Source: Lysinibacillus halotolerans
GTDB taxonomy: Bacteria; Bacillota; Bacilli; Bacillales_A; Planococcaceae
Direction of reading: 5' to 3'
NCBI RefSeq assembly: GCF_003711845.1
Contig: NZ_RHLQ01000001.1
Span: 168,770 to 232,769 of the forward strand
Length of the DNA: 64,000 bases
Shown: positions 19,429 through 29,252 of the stretch, piece after piece
How positions within the stretch are numbered: the first letter of the stretch is position 1
Layout of the letters: each line of letters starts with the position of its first letter
The notes under the pieces: generated by a model
Seen by the model: the letters and a program-made list of their open reading frames with translations, nothing else
Database searches by the model: none
What the model was told of the DNA's origin: nothing
Translations under genes and position numbers: made by a program

Positions 19429-19475
19429 TAACTTTTAAAACGACTATGAAACAACTTTTAAAGTAGGTGATGGAA

Positions 19476-21812
19476 ATGGCAGTGAAAAAAACAAGTACGA
19501 AAGCAAAAAAGGGACTACACCCCCTTGCATATGAAATTATAGGACTTTTATTAATCGCTTTTGCCATTATTGTATTTTTTGAATATGGTGTAGTCGGACG
19601 GATGATCAAAACCGTTTCGATGTTTTTATTTGGAAATCTTCATATCATTGTGCCATTTTTTGCAGTTTTAATTGCAGTATTATTAATGGTTCAAAGGCAA
19701 GGTGTATCTTTTAAAGATCGTATTATTCAAGGCTCTATTTTAATTATTTGTAGTTTATCTATTTTTGCCCATAGTGTACTTTTTGAAGAATTATATAATA
19801 ACAATAAATTACTTTCCGATTCGGTTTTACGAGAAACATGGAGATTATTAATCGAAATGGAAGGAATCGATAATCGTAGTAGCGCCCTTGGTGGTGGAAT
19901 GATCGGTGCATTACTGTTTAGTTTGTTTCATATATTATTTGATTCAACGGGAGCTAAAGTCGCTGCATGGTTTATTTTATTTATCGGAATTGTGTTAATT
20001 ACAGGGAAGGCGCTTGTCCCAATTATCGTAGAAAATGCGCCGAAAATGAAAAAGAAATTTCCTAAAAGAAGTTTACGAAGAAGAAGTAAAAAGACGATCG
20101 TCAAAGATGAAAAGAAACCAAGACGTTCAAAATCGAAGGACGAAAAGATTTCCAATGAAATAGCCGCAACAACGGAGGAACCCGTTCGTAAAAAACAACA
20201 ACCGATTGAAGACTATTTTGAAGAAGATGAAGAGCCGATTATTTCAGCTTTCACACAAAATATAAAGAAGGAACAACCAGAGCCGCAAACGCAACAAATT
20301 CGTATTACGGAAGAAAATCCGGAAGTGGATAAGGAAAATATTGGAGAAGTTATCCAAAAATCTGTGGAAACAAACATTGAAAATGCAGATTACCGATTAC
20401 CTTCCATGAATTTGTTACAACTTCCTCCTGCCTATGACCAAAGCGGTGAATATACGGTGATTCAAGCTAACGCGAAGAAGTTAGAACAAACCTTTTTAAG
20501 TTTTGGTGTAAAGGCAAGAGTCACTCAAGTTCATCTTGGTCCAGCTGTTACGAAATATGAAGTCATGCCTGATGTTGGTGTAAAGGTTAGTAAAATCGTT
20601 AGTCTCCAGGATGATTTAGCTTTAGCTTTAGCTGCTAAGGATATTCGGATGGAAGCTCCTATTCCAGGAAAATCGGCCATTGGAATAGAAGTACCGAATA
20701 GTGAAATTGCGATGGTAACGTTGCGAGAAGTATTAGAGGCGAAAGAAAATAACCAACCTGATTCGAAGTTGTTGATAGGTTTCGGACGTGATATTACTGG
20801 ACAAGCAATTTTAGCGGAATTAAATAAAATGCCCCATTTACTTGTTGCCGGTTCTACTGGTAGTGGGAAAAGTGTATGTATTAATGGGATTATCGTGTCG
20901 ATTTTAATGCGGGCAGCTCCCCATGAAGTGAAAATGATGTTAATCGATCCAAAGATGGTAGAGTTAAATGTCTATAATGGGATTCCCCATTTATTGGCTC
21001 CTGTTGTAACAGATGCCCGGAAAGCATCCCAAGCATTACAAAAAGTCGTTTCGGAAATGGAACGCCGTTATGATTTGTTCTCCCATACAGGGACTCGAAA
21101 CATTAAGGGGTATAACGATCATATCGAACAATTTAATTTGGAAAATGAAGAAAAACATCCTAAATTACCATATATCGTTGTCATTATTGATGAATTAGCC
21201 GACTTAATGATGGTCGCCTCCCATGATGTAGAGGATTCCATTACACGTTTAGCGCAAATGGCCCGTGCAGCCGGAATTCATTTAATTATTGCAACACAAA
21301 GACCTTCTGTTGATGTTATTACAGGAGTTATTAAAGCGAATATTCCTTCACGAATTGCCTTTGCTGTTTCGTCTGCCATCGACTCCCGTACAATTCTAGA
21401 TATGGGTGGTGCTGAACGGTTATTAGGTAGAGGAGATATGTTATTTTTACCTGCCGGTTCATCTAAACCGATTCGTGTACAAGGTTCATTTTTATCTGAT
21501 TCAGAGGTTGAAGCAGTCGTTGATTTTGTTATAGAACAACAGAAAGCTCAATATGATGAAAGTATGATTCCTACAGATGAACCAGAAAAATCCTTTGAGG
21601 AAGAAACCGATGATTTATATGATGAAGCGGTACAGTTAGTAGTGGAAATGCAAACCGCATCGGTTTCAATGCTGCAAAGACGCTTTAGAATAGGCTATTC
21701 AAGGGCTGCACGTATCGTTGATCAAATGGAATTGCGGGGCGTTGTTGGCCCACCGGATGGAAGTCGTCCAAGACAAGTTCTAATTGACAAAACGAATGTA
21801 GAAAATGGGTAA
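19476..21812 (+). CDS. spoIIIE: DNA translocase FtsK/SpoIIIE
   Basis: Septum-anchored ATPase that pumps the chromosome into the forespore and clears trapped DNA. The start ATG (19476) is 5 bp after AGGTGA. The 778-residue protein has four N-terminal membrane helices (about 20-170), a charged linker (about 185-300), the alpha and beta motor domains with Walker A GSTGSGKS at 459-466 and Walker [10 protein letters not shown], and a C-terminal gamma winged helix (about 700-775) that reads chromosome polarity sequences. Length and neighbours match SpoIIIE. Confidence 0.96.
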   Translation: MAVKKTSTKAKKGLHPLAYEIIGLLLIAFAIIVFFEYGVVGRMIKTVSMFLFGNLHIIVPFFAVLIAVLLMVQRQGVSFKDRIIQGSILIICSLSIFAHSVLFEELYNNNKLLSDSVLRETWRLLIEMEGIDNRSSALGGGMIGALLFSLFHILFDSTGAKVAAWFILFIGIVLITGKALVPIIVENAPKMKKKFPKRSLRRRSKKTIVKDEKKPRRSKSKDEKISNEIAATTEEPVRKKQQPIEDYFEEDEEPIISAFTQNIKKEQPEPQTQQIRITEENPEVDKENIGEVIQKSVETNIENADYRLPSMNLLQLPPAYDQSGEYTVIQANAKKLEQTFLSFGVKARVTQVHLGPAVTKYEVMPDVGVKVSKIVSLQDDLALALAAKDIRMEAPIPGKSAIGIEVPNSEIAMVTLREVLEAKENNQPDSKLLIGFGRDITGQAILAELNKMPHLLVAGSTGSGKSVCINGIIVSILMRAAPHEVKMMLIDPKMVELNVYNGIPHLLAPVVTDARKASQALQKVVSEMERRYDLFSHTGTRNIKGYNDHIEQFNLENEEKHPKLPYIVVIIDELADLMMVASHDVEDSITRLAQMARAAGIHLIIATQRPSVDVITGVIKANIPSRIAFAVSSAIDSRTILDMGGAERLLGRGDMLFLPAGSSKPIRVQGSFLSDSEVEAVVDFVIEQQKAQYDESMIPTDEPEKSFEEETDDLYDEAVQLVVEMQTASVSMLQRRFRIGYSRAARIVDQMELRGVVGPPDGSRPRQVLIDKTNVENG

Positions 21813-21945
21813 ATTATGTAAAATGACATATTAATGTTAATAGGAATCAAAACTTTTTCTCTATTACACAACAGTTTTTTGTAAAACTATTTTCATTATT
21901 CAATAAAAGTGGTATATTATGAATCGATTAGTAGGAAAGTTCAAC

Positions 21946-21959
21946 ATCAGATGTCTGAT
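21946..21959 (+). promoter_or_regulatory. Candidate GntR operator upstream of ymfC
   Basis: ATCAGA-TG-TCTGAT is a perfect 6-bp inverted repeat just downstream of a possible -10 (TATTAT, 21915-21920) and 25 bp before the GntR gene. The position suits autorepression by the downstream regulator; no copy was seen elsewhere near the transporter genes. Confidence 0.5.
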
Positions 21960-21984
21960 CTTGTGTTGTTTGGTGGTGATGAAA

Positions 21985-22713
21985 TTGTCAATAAAAGCTG
22001 ATCATCGTCATTTATATCTCCAAGTAATCGATCGATTAAAAGAGGATATTGAAAAAGGTATTTATAGAGAAAATGAAAAATTACCTTCAGAATTCGATTT
22101 GTCGAAAGAACTAGGGGTAAGTCGAGCAACTTTAAGAGAAGCGCTTCGACTATTGGAAGAAGAAAATATCATCGTTCGACGTCATGGAGTAGGGACATTC
22201 GTGAATCCAAAACCTGTATTTACTTCAGGTATTGAACAATTATCGAGTATTTCCTCTATGATTGAAAATGCCGGAATGGTTCCAGGGACAATCTTTATTG
22301 AAGCCTCTGAGAATATTCCGACAGAGGATGATATGGATCGTTTCCAATGTGACAAAGATGACCAAGTATTAACCATTGAACGAGTTAGAACTGCCGACGG
22401 TGAACCAGTAGTTTATTGTATAGATAAAGTACTGTCAAAACACCTTCCAGTTAACTTTGTTCAAAAAAAGGAAGTTTCCATATTCTCATCCCTTGAACAA
22501 TCAGGTGATATTCATGTTGCTTACGCTGTTACTTACATAGATCCAGTAGGTTATCATGAGCAAGTATCTCCTATATTGAATTGTGGCCGAGAAACAGCAT
22601 TGCTCGTATTAAAGCAACTTCATTATGATGATAATGATCGAGTAGTTCTTTATTCAAAAAACTACTTTAGAGCTGATAAATTCAGCTTCCATGTAATTCG
22701 AAAACGGGTGTAA
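21985..22713 (+). CDS. ymfC: GntR-family regulator with UTRA domain (YmfC type)
   Basis: A 242-residue HutC/UTRA regulator: winged helix at about 8-75 ([22 protein letters not shown], then RRHGVGTFV wing) and a C-terminal UTRA ligand-binding domain (about 95-238). The start chosen is TTG at 21985, 6 bp after GGTGGTG (21972-21978); the ATG at 21979 is in frame but touches that site. It lies directly upstream of the BMP/Nup importer genes, so the natural inference is that it senses a nucleoside or related metabolite and controls that operon. The ligand is not known. Confidence 0.88.
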   Translation: MSIKADHRHLYLQVIDRLKEDIEKGIYRENEKLPSEFDLSKELGVSRATLREALRLLEEENIIVRRHGVGTFVNPKPVFTSGIEQLSSISSMIENAGMVPGTIFIEASENIPTEDDMDRFQCDKDDQVLTIERVRTADGEPVVYCIDKVLSKHLPVNFVQKKEVSIFSSLEQSGDIHVAYAVTYIDPVGYHEQVSPILNCGRETALLVLKQLHYDDNDRVVLYSKNYFRADKFSFHVIRKRV

Positions 22714-22766
22714 AACATTTCTGAGAAATTCCTGCTAATTACTAAATCCTTTGGGGGGTAAGTCAA

Positions 22767-23837
22767 ATGAAAAAACGTAAATTTGCATTTGCGCTTTCAG
22801 GTTTACTTGCACTTGGTACAATCCTTGGTGCTTGTGGCGAAGGCGAAAAAACTGGAGAAAAAAGTTCTGAAAAAGGTTCAGAAGATACATTCTCAGTTGC
22901 TATGGTAACAGATACTGGTGGTGTTGATGACAAATCATTCAACCAATCTACTTGGGAAGGTATCCAAGCTTTCGGTGAAGAAAATGGCCTTAAAAAAGGT
23001 GATGGTGGTTTTGACTACCTACAATCTGCTCAAGAATCTGATTATGTAACAAACTTAAATAGCTTAATTCGTCGTGACTTTGATTTAGTATTTGCAGTTG
23101 GTTTCGCATTACATAATGCGGTAGCAGAAGTTGCAGATCAACAACCTGACGCAAAAATTGCGATCATTGACGAAGTAGTTCCTGACAAAGAAAACGTAGC
23201 TTCAATTATGTTCCGTGCAAACGAAGCATCTTACCTTGCTGGTGTAGCAGCAGCTTTAGAAACAAAAACTGGTAAAGTTGGTTTCATCGGTGGTGTAACT
23301 GGTGAAATTATCGGAGGTTTCCAAGCTGGTTTCGAAGCAGGTGTAGCAGCAGTAGACCCTAATATTAAAGTGGATGTTGAATATGCAGAAAGCTTTACTG
23401 ATGCAGCAAAAGGTCAACAAATTGCAAAAAGAATGTATGATTCTGGCGCAGACATTATTTTCCACGCAGCTGGTGGTGTAGGTAACGGTTTATTCACAGA
23501 AGCAAAAGAACGTAAACAAAAAGATCCTAATGCTAACGTATGGGTAATCGGTGTTGACCGTGACCAATATGAAGAAGGTAAAGTGGATGACTCAACAAAC
23601 GTTGTATTAACTTCTGTATTAAAACGTGTTGACGTTGCGGCTCAAGAAGTTGCAAAATTAGCGCAAGAAGGAAAATTCCCTGGTGGCGAAACAATTACTT
23701 ACGGTTTATCTGACCAAGGTGTTGACTTAGCCGATTCTCGTGGTGCAATTTCTGAAGAAACTTTAGCGAAAGTTGAAGAATACAAACAACAAATTATCGA
23801 CGGAACAATTAAAGTTCCAGAACAACCTGCAGAATAA
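22767..23837 (+). CDS. nupN: BMP-family nucleoside-binding lipoprotein (NupN/BmpA type)
   Basis: Extracellular solute-binding lipoprotein for purine nucleosides. The signal peptide ends in the lipobox LGAC with Cys23 as the lipidated residue; a Gly/Ser/Lys linker follows. The mature domain starts at TFSVAMVTDTGGVDDKSFNQS, the BMP-family opening, and keeps GVDRDQY (nucleoside contact region). It follows the GntR gene by 53 bp with a GGGGGG site, and a terminator separates it from the ATPase gene, so it may be expressed in excess over the permease genes. Confidence 0.94.
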   Translation: MKKRKFAFALSGLLALGTILGACGEGEKTGEKSSEKGSEDTFSVAMVTDTGGVDDKSFNQSTWEGIQAFGEENGLKKGDGGFDYLQSAQESDYVTNLNSLIRRDFDLVFAVGFALHNAVAEVADQQPDAKIAIIDEVVPDKENVASIMFRANEASYLAGVAAALETKTGKVGFIGGVTGEIIGGFQAGFEAGVAAVDPNIKVDVEYAESFTDAAKGQQIAKRMYDSGADIIFHAAGGVGNGLFTEAKERKQKDPNANVWVIGVDRDQYEEGKVDDSTNVVLTSVLKRVDVAAQEVAKLAQEGKFPGGETITYGLSDQGVDLADSRGAISEETLAKVEEYKQQIIDGTIKVPEQPAE

Positions 23838-23848
23838 GATTTAGCAAT

Positions 23849-23882
23849 ATGAAGGCTAGCGAGCGCTAGTCTTCATGTTTTG
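23849..23882 (+). terminator. Intrinsic terminator after the BMP lipoprotein gene
   Basis: ATGAAGGCTAGC (23849-23860) pairs with GCTAGTCTTCAT (23865-23876) with one G-T opposition, followed by GTTTTG. It probably reduces read-through from the lipoprotein gene into the transporter genes. Confidence 0.82.
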
Positions 23883-23960
23883 TTCAGAGATAAAAGTAGT
23901 AATATTCTGATAAATAAAAAAGTGCGAACATTCGCTTTTGCCTGATTTGAATTAATAGAT

Positions 23961-24017
23961 GAAAGGTTTTAAGTTAATAGAAATTTACATAAATCACCGG
24001 TTAAATTAAAACCTTTC
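23961..24017 (+). promoter_or_regulatory. Perfect long-loop inverted repeat upstream of nupO
   Basis: GAAAGGTTTTAA (23961-23972) pairs perfectly with TTAAAACCTTTC (24006-24017) around a 33-nt loop, 69 bp before the ATPase start. Only a weak T-rich tail follows. It could be a second attenuator, a processing site or an operator. Confidence 0.5.
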
Positions 24018-24086
24018 TTGTGTTAATTTAAAAATACAAGTCTATCAAACTATTTTGAAAAATAAGTGTCCAAGGGAGTGAACACA

Positions 24087-25634
24087 TTGGAATATGTAAT
24101 TGAAATGCTTGGAATCCGTAAGCAATTTGGGGATTTTGTAGCCAATGATAACATCACCCTTCAACTTAAAAAAGGCGAGATTCATGCACTTCTTGGTGAA
24201 AATGGTGCAGGGAAGTCCACGTTGATGAATGTCCTCTTTGGTTTATATCAACCTGAAGCGGGGACTATCCGAGTTCATGGCAAGGAAGTAAAAATTACAG
24301 ATCCGAATGTAGCTAATAATCTCGGAATCGGTATGGTGCATCAACACTTTATGTTAGTTGAAAATTTTACGGTGACGGAAAATATCATTCTCGGTAGTGA
24401 ACCAACAAAGTTGGGAACTATCAATATTAAAGAAGCTTCGAAAGAAGTGCAAGCGTTATCAGAAAAATACAGTTTGAATGTTGAGGCAAATGCGAAAATT
24501 GAAGATATTTCAGTTGGGATGCAACAACGGGTAGAGATTTTAAAAACTTTATATCGTGGCGCAGACATTATTATTTTCGATGAACCAACTGCTTCTTTAA
24601 CACCACAAGAAATTACTGAACTAATGCATATTATGAAACGTTTAATCGAAGAAGGAAAATCCATCATTTTAATTACCCATAAGTTAAATGAAATTATGGA
24701 AGTTTCCGATCGAGTAACGGTTATCCGTAAAGGAAAAGGGATTGGTACTGTTACAACTGCCGAAACGAATCCAACAGAACTTGCCGAGCTAATGGTAGGT
24801 CGTCAAGTTGTGTTTAAAACGGAGAAAGCTCCTGCAAATCCAAAGGAAGTTGTTCTTCAAATTGATTCATTGACAGTGGCAGATAACCGCGGAATTGATA
24901 AAGTGAAAAATTTAAATTTAACCGTTCGTGCTGGTGAAATTGTAGGGATTGCCGGGATTGATGGAAACGGTCAATCCGAGTTAATCGAAGCGATAACAGG
25001 TCTCCGCAAAGTGAAAGGCGGAAAAATATCGTTAAATGGCAAAGATATCACAGGGTTAAAACCGAGAAAAATTACGGAATCCGGCGTAGGGCATATTCCT
25101 CAAGATCGTCATAAACATGGCCTAGTTTTAGATTTTCCTATTGGACATAATATTGCGTTGCAAACTTATTATAAAAAACCAATATCTAAATCAGGCGTCA
25201 TCGACTATAAAAAAGTAAATGAAATCGCTCGAAAAATTATTGAAGAATATGATGTTCGTTCCGGTGAAGGTGAAATGTCACTAGCCCGTTCTTTATCAGG
25301 TGGTAACCAACAAAAGGCGATTATCGGACGAGAAATTGATCGTAATCCAGATTTACTCATTGCCGCATTACCAACCCGTGGTCTAGATGTTGGGGCAATT
25401 GAATTTATTCATAAACGTTTAATTGAACAACGGGATAAAGGAAAAGCCGTTCTATTAATTTCATTTGAATTAGATGAAGTAATGAACGTTTCTGACCAAA
25501 TCGCTGTTATTTATGATGGTTATATCATTGATACGGTAAATCCGCAGGAAACAAATGAACAGGAACTAGGGTTATTAATGGCAGGACAATCGCTACAACG
25601 GAAGAAAGAAAAGGTAGGTGGCGAAAATGAATAA
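24087..25634 (+). CDS. nupO: Nucleoside ABC transporter ATP-binding protein (NupO type)
   Basis: Double-ATPase subunit (515 residues) energising nucleoside uptake. The first half has Walker A GENGAGKST and an intact Walker B; the second half has the degenerate Walker A GIDGNGQSE and the signature LSGGNQQK, an asymmetry normal in this family. The start is TTG at 24087, 6 bp after AAGGGAGTG; an upstream GTG at 24066 lacks a site. It overlaps the next gene by 8 bp. With the lipoprotein and two permeases it forms a complete BMP-type importer. Confidence 0.95.
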   Translation: MEYVIEMLGIRKQFGDFVANDNITLQLKKGEIHALLGENGAGKSTLMNVLFGLYQPEAGTIRVHGKEVKITDPNVANNLGIGMVHQHFMLVENFTVTENIILGSEPTKLGTINIKEASKEVQALSEKYSLNVEANAKIEDISVGMQQRVEILKTLYRGADIIIFDEPTASLTPQEITELMHIMKRLIEEGKSIILITHKLNEIMEVSDRVTVIRKGKGIGTVTTAETNPTELAELMVGRQVVFKTEKAPANPKEVVLQIDSLTVADNRGIDKVKNLNLTVRAGEIVGIAGIDGNGQSELIEAITGLRKVKGGKISLNGKDITGLKPRKITESGVGHIPQDRHKHGLVLDFPIGHNIALQTYYKKPISKSGVIDYKKVNEIARKIIEEYDVRSGEGEMSLARSLSGGNQQKAIIGREIDRNPDLLIAALPTRGLDVGAIEFIHKRLIEQRDKGKAVLLISFELDEVMNVSDQIAVIYDGYIIDTVNPQETNEQELGLLMAGQSLQRKKEKVGGENE

Positions 25635-26676
25635 ACGATTAGTCAATATACTTGTTCCACTTATCTCCATCTTATTAGGTTTAGTCATTGGAGCGATTGT
25701 AATGGCTGTCAGTGGTTTCAATCCGATTGATGGCTATATTGCATTATGGAACGGTATTTTTATGGATACATACACAATGGGTGAAACGGTTCGCCAAATC
25801 ACACCTTATGTATTCTCAGGTTTAGCTGTAGCCTTCGCTTTCCGTACAGGTTTATTTAATATTGGGGTAGAAGGACAATTAATTATGGGTTGGTTAGCGG
25901 CTGCATGGGTAGGTCAAGCATTTGATTTACCAGCAATTATTCACCTTCCATTAGCTTTACTTGCAGCTGCATTAGCAGGAGCTTTATGGGCTTTTATTCC
26001 TGGTTTGTTAAAAGCGAAACTACAAGTTCACGAAGTTATTGTAACGATTATGTTAAACTACACAGCTTTACATGTGGCAAATGCATTAATCCAAGTCATC
26101 GCTGATGGGGGAGAAAGAACGGAGAGAATACATGAGTCAGCTTCATTACGTTCTCAATTCTTTGAATCTATTACGGATTATTCCCGTTTACACTGGGGCT
26201 TCTTACTAGCTCTAATAGCTGTAGTCATCATGTGGTTTATTTTAGAAAAAACAACCCTTGGATACGAATTAAAGTCAGTAGGGTTCAATAAAAACGCCTC
26301 CCAATACGCGGGTATGAATGTAAACAAAAATATTATTCTAGCAATGGTTATTTCCGGTGCCTTTGCCGGTCTTGGTGGTGCGATGGAAGCGTTAGGGACT
26401 TTCGAAAATATGTCTAAGCTTCATGCAATGACAGGAATTGGTTTTGATGGAATCGCCGTAGCGTTATTAGGAGCAAACCAACCATTTGGTGTTCTTTTAG
26501 GAGCGATTTTATTTGGATCATTGAAAAACGGTGGTTTAAATATGCCAAGTGAAGCGGGCGTACCAACAGAGATAGTTTCCATTGTGATTGCACTGATCAT
26601 CTTCTTTGTAGCATCAGGTTATATCATTCGAGTAGCCCTAGAACGCTTTGGTAAGAAAAGAAAGGAGGAAAAATAA
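25627..26676 (+). CDS. nupP: Nucleoside ABC transporter permease (NupP type)
   Basis: Integral membrane subunit of the BMP-type importer, 349 residues with about eight to ten hydrophobic segments. GLFNIGVEGQLIMGWLAA is the BPD_transp_2 signature, and GIGFDGIAVALLGANQP is the second family block. The ATG at 25627 follows AGGTGG and overlaps nupO. The next permease gene starts two bases after its stop. Specificity for purine nucleosides is inferred from the family. Confidence 0.94.
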   Translation: MNKRLVNILVPLISILLGLVIGAIVMAVSGFNPIDGYIALWNGIFMDTYTMGETVRQITPYVFSGLAVAFAFRTGLFNIGVEGQLIMGWLAAAWVGQAFDLPAIIHLPLALLAAALAGALWAFIPGLLKAKLQVHEVIVTIMLNYTALHVANALIQVIADGGERTERIHESASLRSQFFESITDYSRLHWGFLLALIAVVIMWFILEKTTLGYELKSVGFNKNASQYAGMNVNKNIILAMVISGAFAGLGGAMEALGTFENMSKLHAMTGIGFDGIAVALLGANQPFGVLLGAILFGSLKNGGLNMPSEAGVPTEIVSIVIALIIFFVASGYIIRVALERFGKKRKEEK

Positions 26677-26677
26677 C

Positions 26678-27637
26678 ATGAGCTTTTTAGAAGTGCTATA
26701 TTTTATTATTCCTTCTGCCATTTTCTATGCAGCACCATTAATTCTAACAGCAATCGGTGGCGTATTTACTGAAAGATCTGGGGTTGTCAATATTGGACTT
26801 GAAGGGATCATGGTTGTAGGTGCAGCAAGTAGTATTATTTTCAACTTATTTTTTGCAGATCAATTAGGAAATTTCACACCTTGGGCCGGATTAATCGTCG
26901 CAATGGTGGTCGGGATTATTTTTTCATTAATATTAGCAGTTGCAGCAGTATCTTTACGTGCGGATCAAACCGTTTCTGGAGTTGCTCTGAATTTGTTAGG
27001 GCTTGCTGTAGCGGTATTTACAGTTAAAATGATTTATGACAAAGGTCAAACAGATTCGATTACAGAACGTTTCTCTCGTTTCGATATTCCGTTATTAAGT
27101 GACATTCCTGTCATTGGGAAAATGTTCTTTGTAGACGTTTATGCAACATCAATATTAGCCTTTGCCGTAGCAATTGTCGCTTGGTTTATTATTTATAAAT
27201 CTCCATTCGGGTTACGTCTACGCGCTGTAGGGGAACACCCAATGGCGGCAGACACGATGGGTGTTAATGTAACAAAAATGCGCTATGTAGCTGTTATGAT
27301 TTCCGGAGCACTAGGTGGTATCGGTGGGGCGATTTATGCCCAAGCGATTGCTGGGAACTTCGGTGCATCAACTATTAGTGGTCAAGGTTTCATGGCGATT
27401 GCGGCAATGATTTTCGGTAAATGGCATCCACTAGGTGCGTTAGGTGCAGCTTTATTCTTCGGTTTTGCCCAAGCACTAAGTGTAGTAGGTGGTTCTATCC
27501 CGTATATTCAAGATATTCCGGATGTATACTTACACATTTTACCTTATGTCTTAACAATTTTTGCTTTAGCAGGATTCATCGGAAAAGCCCATGCACCAAA
27601 AGCAAGTGGTGTTCCGTATATTAAAGGAAAAAGATAA
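26678..27637 (+). CDS. nupQ: Nucleoside ABC transporter permease (NupQ type)
   Basis: Second permease of the importer, 319 residues, the same length as B. subtilis NupQ. The chosen ATG at 26678 follows AAAGGAGG; earlier in-frame codons lie within nupP. GGVFTERSGVVNIGLEGIM (about 28-46) and AGNFGASTISGQGFMAIAAM are family motifs. A terminator follows directly, ending the nupOPQ unit. Confidence 0.95.
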   Translation: MSFLEVLYFIIPSAIFYAAPLILTAIGGVFTERSGVVNIGLEGIMVVGAASSIIFNLFFADQLGNFTPWAGLIVAMVVGIIFSLILAVAAVSLRADQTVSGVALNLLGLAVAVFTVKMIYDKGQTDSITERFSRFDIPLLSDIPVIGKMFFVDVYATSILAFAVAIVAWFIIYKSPFGLRLRAVGEHPMAADTMGVNVTKMRYVAVMISGALGGIGGAIYAQAIAGNFGASTISGQGFMAIAAMIFGKWHPLGALGAALFFGFAQALSVVGGSIPYIQDIPDVYLHILPYVLTIFALAGFIGKAHAPKASGVPYIKGKR

Positions 27638-27652
27638 TATGTTTTTTAATTA

Positions 27653-27685
27653 AAGTGCCTTTCAAATTGAAAGGTGCTTTTTTCT
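27653..27685 (+). terminator. Intrinsic terminator after nupQ
   Basis: AAAGTGCCTTTC (27652-27663) with GAAAGGTGCTTT (27669-27680) gives a stem interrupted by one internal mismatch region, then TTTTT. Confidence 0.87.
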
Positions 27686-27986
27686 ATTGTCGAAAATTAA
27701 TGTTCGACACGACTTATATGAAAAAAATCTGTTCGATTTGATGAATCAATCTGCTTGAGAAGGGTAAATTATTGTATATATGTATAAATTCAAAAGGGAA
27801 AAAACAAAATTGGATTATTTTTGCATAATCACCAATTCTACATGTATAGTAGTGATAGCGACTGTTTGTTTCAAAAGAAATAGTTAAAAACAGTAGAAAA
27901 TAGTCGATTGGTACAACATACAAAGCCAATTATTGATGGCGATTGTACGTTTTCCTATACAAGAGTATAAGTCAGGAGGAATTTTT
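27686..27986 (+). other. Promoter region of the ymfF operon (no gene)
   Basis: About 300 bp of A+T-rich sequence. A good sigma-A-like promoter is visible: TTGCAT at 27821-27826, 18-bp spacer, TATAGT at 27845-27850. The remaining 135 bp of leader holds no clear structure until the AGGAGGA ribosome-binding site at 27974-27980. Confidence 0.6.
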
Positions 27987-29249
27987 TTGTTTTTATCGAC
28001 CAAGTTAGCAGAAGGTGTTACGCTGCATATCCGACAAACAACTCAATTCAAAACAGTAAACTTTTCTATAAAATGGAGAACCCCATTAACGACGAAGGAT
28101 GCTGCAGAACGTGCTGTTTTATCAAACGTTTTGCAACATAGTAATGGAAAATATAAAAAATCAGCCGAATTTAGAAGTTATTTAGATGACTTATTCGGTA
28201 CGGTTTTATATTTTGATGCGACGAAAAGGGGCAATGAACATACCCTTTTATTAAATGTTGAAACTGTAAACGACCAATATTTAGCAGAAAATAAAGTATT
28301 TAATGAAGTGTTAGAATTACTAAACACGGTCGTTTTCGAACCAAATTTTGAAAATGGATCATTTGTACCTGCTATTGTGGAGCGGGAAAAAGAAATGATC
28401 ATTCAACGAATCCAGTCAATCTTTGATGATAAAACTCGTTATGCCCAACATCGTTTAACTCAAATTATCCGCCCGAATCATCCGGCTTCCATTTCTGCTA
28501 ATGGAACGATTGAAGCGGTAAAAGAAATTACACCAGCATCGTTAACAAAAGCTTATGAAAAAATGATTAATGAAGATAAAATTGATATTTACGTTGTCGG
28601 TGATTTTGACGTAGAGGCAGTTCAAAAGAAATTAACTGAAGCCCTATCATTCAAAGATCGGAAGCCAAAACAAGCAGAGAAAAAGAAAGATGTTTCAAAA
28701 CCTGAAAAAGATTATGTAAAAGAACAACAAGAAATGAAACAAGGGAAATTGCATATTGGGTTTAGTACTCCTGTAACTTTTGGCGATGAGGATTTCCCGA
28801 AAATGCAAATTTTCAATGGTGTTTTTGGTGGTTATGCCCACTCTAAATTGTTCATGAATGTCCGTGAACGGGAAAGTTTAGCTTATTATGCGTCAAGTTC
28901 TTATTCTGCCCATTATGGTTTAGTTTATGTTGTCTCTGGTATTGAACCAGCAAATGAGAAAAAGGCAACAGACGTTATTTTTGAACAGTTAGAAGCAATC
29001 AAAAAAGGAGAAATTTCTGATTTAGAACTAACGCAAACTAGAGCAATGCTAATCAACCAATTAAAAGAAGCCCTTGATTTAGCCCGCGGACAAATTGATA
29101 TTTACGATCAATATAAAGATTTAGATGAACAATTTTCAGTGGACCTTTGGAAAGAACGTTGGGAAAAGGTTACAAAAGAAGATGTTCAAAAAATGGCTTC
29201 ACAAGTACAACTTGAAGCAGTTTATTTCTTAAGTGGAAAGGAGGCCTAG
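27987..29249 (+). CDS. ymfF: M16-family peptidase homologue lacking the zinc motif (YmfF)
   Basis: A 420-residue M16B-fold protein. The start is TTG at 27987, 6 bp after AGGAGGA. At the place where active members have HxxEH, the sequence reads AERAVLSNVLQHSNG, so no zinc ligands are present; the C-terminal half keeps GVFGGYAHSKLFMNVRERESLAYY, the R/Y substrate-binding block of the family. It is paired with ymfH (active motif) 3 bp downstream. By analogy with other M16B pairs, YmfF and YmfH probably form a heterodimer, one catalytic and one binding subunit. Confidence 0.92.
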   Translation: MFLSTKLAEGVTLHIRQTTQFKTVNFSIKWRTPLTTKDAAERAVLSNVLQHSNGKYKKSAEFRSYLDDLFGTVLYFDATKRGNEHTLLLNVETVNDQYLAENKVFNEVLELLNTVVFEPNFENGSFVPAIVEREKEMIIQRIQSIFDDKTRYAQHRLTQIIRPNHPASISANGTIEAVKEITPASLTKAYEKMINEDKIDIYVVGDFDVEAVQKKLTEALSFKDRKPKQAEKKKDVSKPEKDYVKEQQEMKQGKLHIGFSTPVTFGDEDFPKMQIFNGVFGGYAHSKLFMNVRERESLAYYASSSYSAHYGLVYVVSGIEPANEKKATDVIFEQLEAIKKGEISDLELTQTRAMLINQLKEALDLARGQIDIYDQYKDLDEQFSVDLWKERWEKVTKEDVQKMASQVQLEAVYFLSGKEA

Positions 29250-29252
29250 CCA

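Noticed and set aside
22714..22766. Purine riboswitch before the nucleoside-binding lipoprotein gene
   Set aside because: The 53-bp gap is too short for the aptamer and has no matching core.
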